From: DASVNK01 sp036383895
Lineage (GTDB): Bacteria; Verrucomicrobiota; Verrucomicrobiia; Limisphaerales; SXQI01
Direction: 5' to 3'
Assembly: GCA_036383895.1 (NCBI GenBank)
Contig: DASVNK010000071.1
Location: 25,037-89,036 of the forward strand
DNA: 64,000 bases
Shown here: piece after piece, positions 57,501 through 63,878 of the stretch
How positions within the stretch are numbered: position 1 is the first letter of the stretch
Layout of the letters: the number at the start of each line of letters is the position of its first letter
Position numbers and translations under genes: made by a program
Notes under the pieces: model-generated
Database searches by the model: none
Seen by the model: only the letters and a program-made list of their open reading frames with translations
Told to the model about the DNA's origin: nothing

Positions 57501-58470
57501 TCAGGTTCGACGCCATGTAATTCACCGAGTCGGTCAAGTCCTTCCACGTGCCCGATACACCTTCCACGCGCGCCTGACCGCCCAGCTTACCTTCCGTACC
57601 GACTTCACGCGCCACGCGCGTCACTTCAGACGCAAACGAACGCAACTGGTCCACCATCGTGTTAATGGTCACCTTCAACTCAAGGAACTCGCCCTTTACG
57701 TCCACCGTGATCTTCTTGGACAAATCACCTTTCGCGATCGCGGTCGCCACCTTCGCAATGTTACGCACCTGGCCGGTCAAGTTACCCGCCATCAGGTTCA
57801 CCGAGTCCGTCAAATCCTTCCATGTTCCCGCCACGCCGCGCACCTGCGCCTGGCCACCCAGCTTACCTTCCGTACCGACTTCGCGCGCCACGCGCGTCAC
57901 TTCCGATGCGAAGCTCCCCAACTGCTTCACCATCGTATTAACTGTCGTCGCCGTTCGTTTAAATTCACCCTTCAACGCGCGGCCGGTAATCTGCGTCGCC
58001 ATCTTCTGCGACAAATCACCATTCGCCACCGCACCGATCACGCGCGCCGTTTCGTTCAGCGGCCAAACCAGGTCCGAAATCAACGTGTTAACCGACTGTT
58101 CCCACCCCGCCCAGTCGCCGCGCACCGTTTCCGCCAATTTAATTCGCTCGTCGATCCGCCCGTCTCGACCCACCACCCGCGAGATGCGCGTCAATTCATC
58201 CGACATCGACTCGTTCATTTCCGCGATCGCGTTGAACGAATCCGCAATCTTCCCGTTCAACCCGCGCCACGAATTCGGCAACCGCACGGAAAAATCTCCC
58301 CGCCGGAACGAACTCAGCGCCGCGAACAACACCTCGCGGTCGATATCGCTATCCAAATCCTCAACTGGATCCGCGCGCTGCACATGCGTCTTCGGCATGC
58401 GCTTGTTCGTCGCGCTCCGCGCCTTCTTGGCTGCTGCTGACTTTTCCTCCGAAACTATATTGTCGGGCAT
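51550..58470 (-). CDS. Giant hybrid histidine kinase with 13 tandem HAMP-type repeats (Nik1-like)
   Basis: 2306 residues, no signal peptide or membrane helix, so probably cytosolic. Order: Lys/Ala-rich start; one or two divergent HAMP units (about 45-190); thirteen 92-residue repeats (about 195-1390, each with REVGTEGKLGGQA, GTWKDLTDSVN and AVANGDLSKKITVD); GAF (about 1420-1560); a long coiled coil; HisKA with His1633 in NMSHELRTPLNSL; HATPase (G2 GTGLGLAISREIA); three receivers (about 1915-2037, 2040-2160 and 2186-2306) with Asp in TLDLGLPDM, VLDLGLPDM and LMDIMMPEM. Fungal Nik1/Os-1 osmosensors share the 92-residue poly-HAMP design with five to six units. It heads the five-gene operon. Confidence 0.93.
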   Translation of the reverse strand: MPDNIVSEEKSAAAKKARSATNKRMPKTHVQRADPVEDLDSDIDREVLFAALSSFRRGDFSVRLPNSWRGLNGKIADSFNAIAEMNESMSDELTRISRVVGRDGRIDERIKLAETVRGDWAGWEQSVNTLISDLVWPLNETARVIGAVANGDLSQKMATQITGRALKGEFKRTATTVNTMVKQLGSFASEVTRVAREVGTEGKLGGQAQVRGVAGTWKDLTDSVNLMAGNLTGQVRNIAKVATAIAKGDLSKKITVDVKGEFLELKVTINTMVDQLRSFASEVTRVAREVGTEGKLGGQARVEGVSGTWKDLTDSVNYMASNLTAQVRNIAAVTTAVANGDLSKKITVDVKGEILELKNTVNTMVDQLSSFASEVSRVAREVGTEGKLGGQAQVKGVAGVWKDLTDNVNFMASNLTVQLRDVSKVATAIASGDLTQKITVDVRGEILQIKNVVNTMVDQLSSFAAEVTRVAREVGSEGKLGGQAQVKGVAGVWKDLTDNVNFMASNLTVQLRDVSKVATAIADGDLTQKITVEARGEILQIKNVINTMVDQLSSFASEVTRVAREVGTEGKLGGQADVKGVAGTWKDLTDSVNFMAGNLTAQVRNIAEVTTAVANGDLSKKITVDVKGEILELKNTVNTMVDQLRSFAAEVTRVAREVGTEGKLGGQADVKGVAGTWKDLTDSVNFMAGNLTAQVRNIAAVTTAVANGDLSKKITVDVKGEILELKNTINTMVDQLSSFAAEVTRVAREVGTEGKLGGQADVKGVAGVWKDLTDSVNSMASSLTAQVRNIADVTKAIANGDLSRKITVDVKGEILELKNTINVMVDQLSSFASEVTRVAREVGTEGKLGGQADVKGVAGTWKDLTDSVNSMASNLTAQVRNIADVTKAVANGDLSKKITVDVKGEILELKNTVNTMVDQLSSFASEVTRVAREVGTEGKLGGQAEVRGVAGTWKDLTDSVNFMAGNLTAQVRNIAEVTTAVANGDLSKKITVDVQGEILELKETINTMVDQLRSFASEVTRVAREVGTEGKLGGQADVRGVAGTWKDLTDSVNSMAGNLTAQVRNIADVTKAVANGDLSKKITVDVKGEILELKNTVNTMVDQLSSFASEVTRVAREVGTEGKLGGQAVVKGVAGVWKDLTDSVNSMAGNLTAQVRNIAAVTTAVANGDLSKKITVDVKGEILELKETINTMVDQLSSFASEVTRVAREVGTEGKLGGQAVVKGVSGIWKDLTDNVNSMASNLTSQVRGIAKVVTAVANGDLQRKLTVEAKGEIAALADTINSMIDTLATFADQVTTVAREVGVEGKLGGQASVPGAAGTWKDLTDNVNQLAANLTTQVRAIAEVATAVTRGDLTRSIQVDARGEVAALKDNINEMIRNLRDTTLKNSEQDWLKTNLAKFSRMLQGQKDLLTVGKLILSELAPVVGAHQGVFYLMDISKEEAYLKLLASYAYRERKNVDNRFRLGEGLVGQCALEKERILLTNVPDNYIQIASGLGESKPNNIIVLPIVFEGAVKAVMELASFEKFSPTHLAFLDQLTESIGIVLNTLEANMRTEDLLKQSQSLARELQAQQEELQQTNAELEDKAKLLVLQNEEVARKNREVEQARQALEEKASQLALTSKYKSEFLANMSHELRTPLNSLLILANQLAENPEENLSPKQVEFAKTIHGAGIDLLTLINDILDLSKIESGTVSIDLSDLPVTNLQDYIDRTFRHVAEAKKLEFNIRLDSTLPKAIQTDTKRLQQVLKNLLSNAFKFTEHGEVSLELFVAESGWSTENQSLNNAGTVIGFSVRDTGIGIPPEKQQIIFEAFQQADGSTSRRFGGTGLGLAISREIARLLGGEIRLSSSVGEGSTFTLYLPQNGVSTLPKRMSSTPVEWIDAPRREINTPAVMDSPVPVLDAADGEYGDDRNNIAPGDRVVMIVEDDKTFADYLLGMAHEHGFKGLVTSRGSTAIAMARQHKPDAITLDLGLPDMEGWKVLDRLKDDPNTRHIPVQIITAEEERERGLQNGALSFITKPVEKESLNEAFKDIRQYIERQVKSLLIVEDDEVQRMSISELIGETDVQITGVSTAQEALEKLRGNHYDCMVLDLGLPDMTGFELMEEMRKDESLRALPVIVYTGRDLTKKEETQLKRMAKTIIVKDVRSPERLLDETALFLHRVQSKLPEPQRKMLEKLHKTDEMLSSKKVLVVDDDIRNIFAMTSLLERHNMVVHSAENGRDAIEVLRNNDDIDVVLMDIMMPEMDGYDTMQEIRKVPKFKQLPILALTAKAMKGDREKCIDAGASDYIAKPVDTEQLLSLLRVWLHR
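54299..57886 (-). repeat. Tandem 276-bp coding repeats (13 copies)
   Basis: Each copy encodes 92 residues of the kinase above; bounds are approximate. The period is exactly 276 bp where checked (for example 54841 to 55117). Copies 3 and 4 form their own subtype (VQLRDVSKVATAIA, RGEILQIKN) and are nearly identical to each other. Copies 5, 6 and 8-11 are nearly identical. Copies 12 and 13 diverge. This pattern fits repeated unequal exchange. Confidence 0.9.
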
Positions 58471-58808
58471 ATTAAATAAGGGTGGGGTGCCTAAACTGAA
58501 CGCCTCAAAAATAAGGAATCACGCGAATCCACGATTGCGCGTGGACGCAATAAACCTCTGGAGCGCGATACTGATCTCAAGGTCCAATGAGTATATAGGT
58601 GAAGCACCGTCCATCAATGCGCAGCATTTCTGAATCGCCAGTCAGGTTTTCCCTTAGCCTGCGCTTTTAGTTACACAATATTAACTATTTGCATCAACCC
58701 GATTACTCAGAAAACCGCTCGGCCCCATTCCCGAACACGCCACCATAACCAAGAGAGTCAAAGCCCGCAGCGCCGCATCCGAATTTTAGCCTTCAGCCTT
58801 ATCCTTCC
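58471..58808. other. Intergenic region upstream of the signalling operon
   Basis: 338 bp with no gene seen. It contains the candidate promoter at 58590-58617, an AT-rich stretch at about 58670-58700, and a CCACG/CGTGG inverted repeat near 58530. The right part is the downstream region of the SRPBCC gene. Confidence 0.6.
58590..58617 (-). promoter_or_regulatory. Candidate promoter of the giant-kinase operon
   Basis: On the minus strand there is TTGATG, a 16-nt spacer and TATACT. It ends about 120 nt before the ATG at 58470, so this operon would have a real 5' leader, unlike many neighbours. Confidence 0.4.
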
Positions 58809-59258
58809 CTAGATCTGATCGGGAATCTCCGGCTCAACCAATTGCCCCAGCAATTGCAACGACTCCTGCCACCCTAAATAACACGCTTCCGCCGGAATCA
58901 TCTCCGGAATACCCTCCTGCACCACATTCAGTTCCGTCCCGAACGGCGTCGTCCGCAGCGTCACCGTCGTGATCATCTGCCCCGGCAGATTCGGATCATC
59001 AAACGCATCCGTGTAACGCATCCGCTCGTTCGGGACCAACTCCAGGAACTTCCCGCCAAACGAATGACTCTTCCCCGTCGAAAAATTCGTGAACGACATC
59101 TTGTAACCGCCGCCCACCCGCGCATCCATCGAATGCACCTTCCCTGTATAACCATGCGGCGGCAGCCACTTCGCCATCGCGTCCGGATCGATAAACGCCC
59201 GATACACCCGCTCCACCTTCGCCTTCACCATCCGATGCAACTTCACCGTATTACCCAT
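58809..59258 (-). CDS. SRPBCC (AHSA1-type) ligand-binding protein
   Basis: A 149-residue START/Bet v1-fold protein of the Aha1 C-terminal subfamily: RMVKAKVERVYRAFIDPDAM, then AKWLPPHGYTGKVHSMDARV, and LGWQESLQLLGQLVE at the end. These bind hydrophobic ligands in a deep cavity. In many bacteria they are controlled by ECF sigma factors of the ECF41/42 kind. Here the promoter matches that of the DUF1579-like gene at 30551. Substrate unknown; cytosolic. Confidence 0.88.
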   Translation of the reverse strand: MGNTVKLHRMVKAKVERVYRAFIDPDAMAKWLPPHGYTGKVHSMDARVGGGYKMSFTNFSTGKSHSFGGKFLELVPNERMRYTDAFDDPNLPGQMITTVTLRTTPFGTELNVVQEGIPEMIPAEACYLGWQESLQLLGQLVEPEIPDQI

Positions 59259-59311
59259 AATCCACCTATCCTTTCCAATTTCGTTGAGGTTTCAATTCCG
59301 TTTCATAACCA

Positions 59312-59339
59312 CAACGAACAACCCCTCCCCTTGAGGACA
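59312..59339 (-). promoter_or_regulatory. ECF-sigma-like promoter of the SRPBCC gene
   Basis: On the minus strand there is TGTCCT, a 16-nt spacer and TCGTTG, followed by TTATGAAACGGAA. It is the second copy of the element at 31119-31146. It ends 53 nt before the ATG at 59258. Confidence 0.5.
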
Positions 59340-59352
59340 AAAATCTCAACAC

Positions 59353-59610
59353 TCAGCGGTAAATTTCCCGACGGTGCCCGAGCGTAATCAAATAAACCTC
59401 GTTCGATGAAATATCGAATTCGTAAATGACCCGATAATCCCCGACGCGCAGCTTAAACTCCTCTCGGCCCTGCAGCCGTTCGTGGGTGTGACTTTCTAGT
59501 CGCCGGCCCAGGTCACGGATTCTCTGCAAAATGCGAGTTCTCACCTGAGGAGGCAACCGCTCAAGACCCTTATCGAACTCAGCCGAATAAATCTCCGTCG
59601 CCTGCCCCAC
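59353..59610 (-). CDS. RelE/ParE-family toxin (copy 2)
   Basis: An 85-residue protein with a GTG start, 4 nt after the antitoxin stop. The pattern RLQGREEFKLRVGDYRVIYE and VYLITLGHRREIYR closely follows the toxin at 34221 (KLSGRTEFKLRVGDYRVLYE, HRREIYK), so both belong to one subfamily. Predicted ribosome-dependent mRNA endonuclease, by family. Confidence 0.88.
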   Translation of the reverse strand: MGQATEIYSAEFDKGLERLPPQVRTRILQRIRDLGRRLESHTHERLQGREEFKLRVGDYRVIYEFDISSNEVYLITLGHRREIYR

Positions 59611-59614
59611 GCGA

Positions 59615-59800
59615 TCAAGGTTTCTCCACTCGCACCCGACTGGCCTTCAAATCCGCCTTCCCGCGCTCGATACTCTTCACAAACTCCGGATTCAACTCCG
59701 CCCGTTCCTCCAGATAGTCCGAAAGCCAATCTTGAAGCCGCTCCGCCTGCTCCACCGGCAGCGCGCGAATCTCCGCTTCAATCGCTTCAAGTTTGCTCAT
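59615..59800 (-). CDS. Antitoxin of a RelE/ParE-type pair (copy 2)
   Basis: A 61-residue acidic helical protein: MSKLEAIEAEIRALPVEQAE, then RLQDWLSDYLEERAEL, ending KASRVRVEKP. It resembles the antitoxin at 34022 in layout and in the IEAEI/IEAAI and DWLSDYLE/IWIDDFLE segments. I begin at ATG 59800, 7 nt after a promoter -10; a longer upstream frame exists but overlaps that promoter. Confidence 0.78.
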   Translation of the reverse strand: MSKLEAIEAEIRALPVEQAERLQDWLSDYLEERAELNPEFVKSIERGKADLKASRVRVEKP

Positions 59801-59807
59801 GCACCCA

Positions 59808-59836
59808 AGCCTAAAAGTCACCGCCACAAAGGTCAA
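59808..59836 (-). promoter_or_regulatory. Promoter of the second toxin-antitoxin pair, apparently leaderless
   Basis: On the minus strand there is TTGACC, a 17-nt spacer and TAGGCT, ending 7 nt before the ATG at 59800. The spacing matches the promoter of copy 1. Confidence 0.5.
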
Positions 59837-60053
59837 ACCAACCCTCACAGTCTGGCTCCTTTGTGTTCTACATTCGACTCTACCAAAAAGTTTTGTTATC
59901 CCCCGCAAATCTCTATGCGCGCAGTTCTTCCCTGTTATTTGGAATTTGGTATTTGGTAATTCGCGGCGAAGATCATTCACTGCGCGGCTTTCGGTTGCGG
60001 CTGCGCCGCGCTGTGACCTTCGTGGTGAAAACCTGACTCCCGCGAAATCCCTA

Positions 60054-60081
60054 TTGCCCCTTTCCTCCGCCGCACTATTCT
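60054..60081 (+). promoter_or_regulatory. Promoter of the OsmC gene
   Basis: TTGCCC, a 16-nt spacer and TATTCT, 48 nt before the ATG. The leader carries AAAGGAGGA and then GAAGGAG eight bases before the start. Confidence 0.45.
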
Positions 60082-60129
60082 TGCCCAGTTCCAAAGGAGG
60101 AACAAAACAACAACCGAAGGAGCAATTCT

Positions 60130-60555
60130 ATGATCAAACGCAAAGCATCAGCCATCTGGCAGGGCGGACTCAAAGACGGCAAAGGTACCATCTCCAGCGA
60201 CAGCGGCGTCCTTAAACAAACCCAGTATTCCTTCGGCACCCGGTTCGAAAACGGCCCCGGCACCAACCCCGAAGAACTCATCGCCGCCGCCCACGCCGGC
60301 TGCTTCGCCATGGCCTTCTCCGCCGAACTCGGCAAAGCCAGCATCACCCCCAAATCCATCGAAGCCACCGCCACCGTCACCCTCGAAAAATCCGATGCCG
60401 GATTCTCCGTCACCACCTCTCACCTCGACGTCACAGCCAGCGTCCCCGGCGCCGACCGCGCCAAAGTCCAACAAATCGCCGAAGCCGCCAAAGCCGGCTG
60501 CCCCATCTCCAAACTCCTCAAAGCAAACATCACTATGAACCTCACGCTCCAGTAG
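60130..60555 (+). CDS. OsmC-family peroxiredoxin
   Basis: A 141-residue thiol peroxidase of the OsmC/Ohr family. The catalytic cysteines are Cys58 in AAAHAGCFAMA and Cys124 in KAGCPISKLL. The Ala-Ala-His-Ala-Gly-Cys motif and the later GCPIS end fit OsmC more than Ohr. It reduces organic and fatty-acid hydroperoxides using lipoyl or other thiols. A good ribosome-binding site (GGAG, 8-nt spacer) precedes it. Monocistronic. Confidence 0.93.
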   Translation: MIKRKASAIWQGGLKDGKGTISSDSGVLKQTQYSFGTRFENGPGTNPEELIAAAHAGCFAMAFSAELGKASITPKSIEATATVTLEKSDAGFSVTTSHLDVTASVPGADRAKVQQIAEAAKAGCPISKLLKANITMNLTLQ

Positions 60556-60902
60556 TTGTTGGTGCAGGCGGTGCGAGGCTGCTGCCAAGGCTTGGCGGAA
60601 AGGGCATTTCAACCGCACGTCAGAATCCCAGCAGGATTCCGCGAAGAAATGCCCGACGGCTGCTCCTCAGGAGGTCCTACTTTGGGTTAGGAGTTCCAGC
60701 CCTAAAGCGGGTTGCGCATGCGCGTAACCATACAAGAATACAATCTCGAGTCACCTGATCGCCCGGCCTGTTCGCAAGCCAGTCTCCAGACACCAAAGAC
60801 GTCCAGACCAGCTCGCCAGCCAGCCGCCCCTCAGGCGACTCGCCAAACCGCCGCTTTAACGGGCCGACAACCCCGGTCGCTCACCTTTATCGAGATCCCT
60901 GG
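60556..60902. other. Intergenic region with nested inverted repeats
   Basis: 347 bp between osmC and the 3' end of ileS. No gene was seen. The left half is dense in inverted repeats (see 60602-60654). The right half, from about 60760, is CCAG/GCCAG-rich and shows no structure I can name. Confidence 0.6.
60602..60654. repeat. Nested hairpin element, possible structured RNA or mobile repeat
   Basis: Outer arms GGGCATTTC/GAAATGCCC (9 bp, exact) enclose an inner hairpin GAATCC-CAGCA-GGATTC. Close by are CCAAG-G-CTTGG on the left and CTCCT-C-AGGAG on the right. It does not look like 6S, SRP, RNase P or tmRNA. It could act at the 3' end of either neighbour. Confidence 0.45.
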
Positions 60903-63791
60903 CTAAACCTGAGCAGCACTCACTGCTGTCGCACAGCGCCCGCAAATCGTGGGATGCTCGGGATGGCTCCCCACATCCATCTCGTAATGCCAGCAGCGCT
61001 CGCACTTCTGCCCGTCCGCGCGCGCCACCTCCACTGAAGGAAATCCCTGCAAGTCTTTGGCGCTCGGATCCGCGGCCCGGCTGTGCGCTGTCTTGATCTG
61101 TGAGACATTCAGCAACTCTTGCAACGGCAGCAGATGATCCACCACCCACGTTGTCACTCCGTCCGTGAGCTCCAGCTTCACCTGCGCTTCGAGCGCTTTC
61201 CCGATCGTCTTCGCCTGCCGCGCCTTTTCCAATTCTGGCAACACCTGCTCGCGCAGCTTGAACAAATCGCTCCAAATTTTCTTCTCCTCCGCCGAGGTAA
61301 CGAAAGCAATCGGCTTCCATTCCGACTCATGGACCGACTCGCCTGCGCGCACTCCCGGAATAAACTCCCACGCCTCATCTGCCGTAAACGCAGTCATCGG
61401 CGCCAGCATTTGGCAGAATCGCCGCACCATTTGGTGTAGCGCCGTCTGCGTCGAACGCCGCCGCGCCGAATTCGCCGGGTCTGTGTAGAGCCGATCCTTC
61501 ACAATGTCGTGATAGATCGCCGACAACTCCACCGCCGCGAACTGGCTGACGCGCTGATACGCGACATGAAACTCGTAACGATCGTACGCTGCCATCACGT
61601 CGCGCTCCACCTGCGCAAACTCCCCGAGAATCCAACGATCCAATCCAGTCAGTTTCTCGACCGAGACTGCGTGCTTCGCGGGATCAAAATCATATAAGTT
61701 CGAAAGCTGATAACGCAGGGTATTCCGAATGAGCCTATACGTCTCCGAAACCTTATTGATGCGTTCCTCGTTCACGCTGATGTCGTTCCGGTAGTCCTGC
61801 GAAGCGACCCACAAGCGCACCACATCGGCGCCGTATTGCTTGACGTATACTTCCGCAGTCTGCGGTTTTTCGTAGGTACCCTGCTGCGATTTTGAAACCT
61901 TAACTTTCTCGCTTTTTTCGCCGGCTTTCTCAACCACTTTGACCATGAAACCGTGCGTGAGCACGGTCTTGTAGGGCGGCGCGCCATTCCCCGCCAATGA
62001 CAACAGTAAGGACGACTGAAACCAACCGCGATGCTGGTCACTCCCTTCGAGATAAACGTCCGCCTGCCATTGCTTTGCGTTCTCTCGCTTCGCGGGCGCG
62101 GTGCCGCCGCCATGCTGCAGTTCCGCGCGCCGCATCATGACGCTCCGCGACGACGAACCGGAATCGATCCACACATCAAGTGTGTCCATCGACTTCGAAG
62201 TCGGCTCGGCGCCTTTCCAATCCTTCGGCTTCACCAGCGACCAAAGTTCGGCCGCTGTTTTCTCGAACCACACATTTGATCCATGCTTCTCCACGAGGTC
62301 CGCGGTATTGCGCACGATCTGCCCGTCCAAAATCGCTTCGCCAGTTTCTGTGTAAAACGCCGGAATCGGTACTCCCCATGTCCGCTGGCGCGAAATGCAC
62401 CAATCGGGCCGCGACTTCACCGCGCCTTCGATCCGGTTCTTGCCCCAGTCCGGGACCCAGTTTACCTGGTTGATCGCATCCAGCGCGCGGTTCCGAAAGT
62501 TTTCGTGATCGATTCGGATGAACCATTGGTCCATCGCGCGAAAGATCACCGGATTCTTGCTCCGCCAGCAATGCGGGTAACTGTGATGATAGTTCTCCTG
62601 GATCAACAGCGCTTTGCGCACACGCAGTTCATGCAGCACCGCCTCATTCGCGTCGCTCTTCCCATGCTTCTCGAGAATCGATTTCCCGATCAACTCCGCC
62701 GGCATCTGCTGCTCGCGCGGCAAATCGTCGGTATAGGCAAACCCGCCGCTATTATCCACCGGCGAATAGACCGGCAGCCCGTTTTGCAATCCGAGCTGGT
62801 AGTCCTCCATCCCGTGCCCAGGGGCAATGTGCACAAATCCAGTGCCCGTGCTGTTCTCCACAAACGAATCGCCCGGATACAACTTCCCGGTCCGATTGCA
62901 GAACGGATGCTGATACTCGATTTGCTTCAGGTGCTCTGCATCCAACGTGCGAATAATCTCATAACTCTCCCAATGCGCTTTCTCGGAAACAGCCTTCAAC
63001 AGCGCGTTTGAAACGATGTACGCCTCATCGCCCACTTGCACGAGCGAATAAAAGAAAGTCGAATTATATGCGACCGCGAGATTCGCCGGCAGAGTCCAGG
63101 GCGTCGTGGTCCAAATGAGAATGAACGTATTGGGATGCCCCACTAGTGGGAACTTCACGTAGATGCTCTGGCTGACGTGATCGGCGTATTCCACCTCCGC
63201 ATCCGCCAATGCCGTCCGACAAGGTATGCACCAATACACCGGCTTCTTCCCGCGATACACAAACCCCTGGTCCACGATATCCGCGAACATCCGCAACTCA
63301 TCCGCTTCGTATTCCTTGTTCAGCGTCAGATACGGATTTTCCCAATCGCCGAGCACACCCAACCGCTTGAACTGCGTCCGCTGCAAATCGATAAACTTCC
63401 GCGCATAGGCATCGCACGCTTTCCGGATGGTCGCCGCATCGCTGCTCGTGTCCCCGGCCTTCCGCATTTCCTGCGTGACCTTGAATTCGATCGGCAAGCC
63501 ATGACAATCCCAGCCCGGAATATACGGCGCGCTCTTGCCGCGCAGCGTCTGATACTTGATGATGATGTCTTTGAGAATCTTGTTCAGCGCTGTGCCAATA
63601 TGCACATCACCATTTGCGAACGGAGGACCATCATGCAGCACGAACTTTTCGCCACCCGCCCGCGCCGCCTGAATCCGCTCGTAAAGTTTGCCCGAAAGCC
63701 ATTTCTCCAACCGCTGCGGCTCGCGCGTCACGAGATCCGCCTTCATCGAAAAGTCGGTCCGCGGGAGATTCAGTGTGTCTTTGTACTCCAT
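60903..63791 (-). CDS. ileS: Isoleucyl-tRNA synthetase
   Basis: 962-residue class Ia synthetase. The HIGH motif is HIGT (residues 64-67, in DVHIGTALNK) after HDGPPFANG. The CP1 editing domain includes IWTTTPWTLPANLA. KMSKS is KVSKS at about 633-637 (KVKVSKSQQGTYEKPQ) and lacks the LGN that usually follows. The C-terminal zinc knuckle has CERCWHYE and CGRCA. The WDCHGLPIE binding block is present. It charges tRNA-Ile in the cytosol. Its promoter leaves almost no leader, so there is no T-box. Confidence 0.96.
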   Translation of the reverse strand: MEYKDTLNLPRTDFSMKADLVTREPQRLEKWLSGKLYERIQAARAGGEKFVLHDGPPFANGDVHIGTALNKILKDIIIKYQTLRGKSAPYIPGWDCHGLPIEFKVTQEMRKAGDTSSDAATIRKACDAYARKFIDLQRTQFKRLGVLGDWENPYLTLNKEYEADELRMFADIVDQGFVYRGKKPVYWCIPCRTALADAEVEYADHVSQSIYVKFPLVGHPNTFILIWTTTPWTLPANLAVAYNSTFFYSLVQVGDEAYIVSNALLKAVSEKAHWESYEIIRTLDAEHLKQIEYQHPFCNRTGKLYPGDSFVENSTGTGFVHIAPGHGMEDYQLGLQNGLPVYSPVDNSGGFAYTDDLPREQQMPAELIGKSILEKHGKSDANEAVLHELRVRKALLIQENYHHSYPHCWRSKNPVIFRAMDQWFIRIDHENFRNRALDAINQVNWVPDWGKNRIEGAVKSRPDWCISRQRTWGVPIPAFYTETGEAILDGQIVRNTADLVEKHGSNVWFEKTAAELWSLVKPKDWKGAEPTSKSMDTLDVWIDSGSSSRSVMMRRAELQHGGGTAPAKRENAKQWQADVYLEGSDQHRGWFQSSLLLSLAGNGAPPYKTVLTHGFMVKVVEKAGEKSEKVKVSKSQQGTYEKPQTAEVYVKQYGADVVRLWVASQDYRNDISVNEERINKVSETYRLIRNTLRYQLSNLYDFDPAKHAVSVEKLTGLDRWILGEFAQVERDVMAAYDRYEFHVAYQRVSQFAAVELSAIYHDIVKDRLYTDPANSARRRSTQTALHQMVRRFCQMLAPMTAFTADEAWEFIPGVRAGESVHESEWKPIAFVTSAEEKKIWSDLFKLREQVLPELEKARQAKTIGKALEAQVKLELTDGVTTWVVDHLLPLQELLNVSQIKTAHSRAADPSAKDLQGFPSVEVARADGQKCERCWHYEMDVGSHPEHPTICGRCATAVSAAQV

Positions 63792-63804
63792 CTAAAGAAC
63801 GCGC

Positions 63805-63833
63805 AACGTACAGACCGCGAAAATTCGTGTCAA
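63805..63833 (-). promoter_or_regulatory. Promoter of ileS, nearly leaderless
   Basis: On the minus strand there is TTGACA, a 17-nt spacer and TACGTT, ending 13 nt before the ATG at 63791. The hexamers and spacing are the same as upstream of uvrB. Confidence 0.55.
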
Positions 63834-63878
63834 ACAACCTGACGCGGTGGCGCGAGGCTCGAATTGAATCATAAATAT

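Larger units (their letters stand above)
59801..60129. other. Intergenic region between toxin-antitoxin and osmC
   Basis: 329 bp without a gene. It holds the two divergent promoters listed here and, near 59940-59960, a short repeat GGAATTTGGTATTTGG. Confidence 0.6.

Noticed and set aside
54299..57886. Regularly spaced repeats suggestive of a CRISPR array or satellite
   Set aside because: The 276-bp period is in frame, nearly the whole unit is conserved, and each unit encodes a HAMP-type module; there are no short repeats with unique spacers and no cas genes.
60556..60720. 6S, SRP, tmRNA or RNase P RNA
   Set aside because: The hairpins lack the conserved core sequences of those RNAs.
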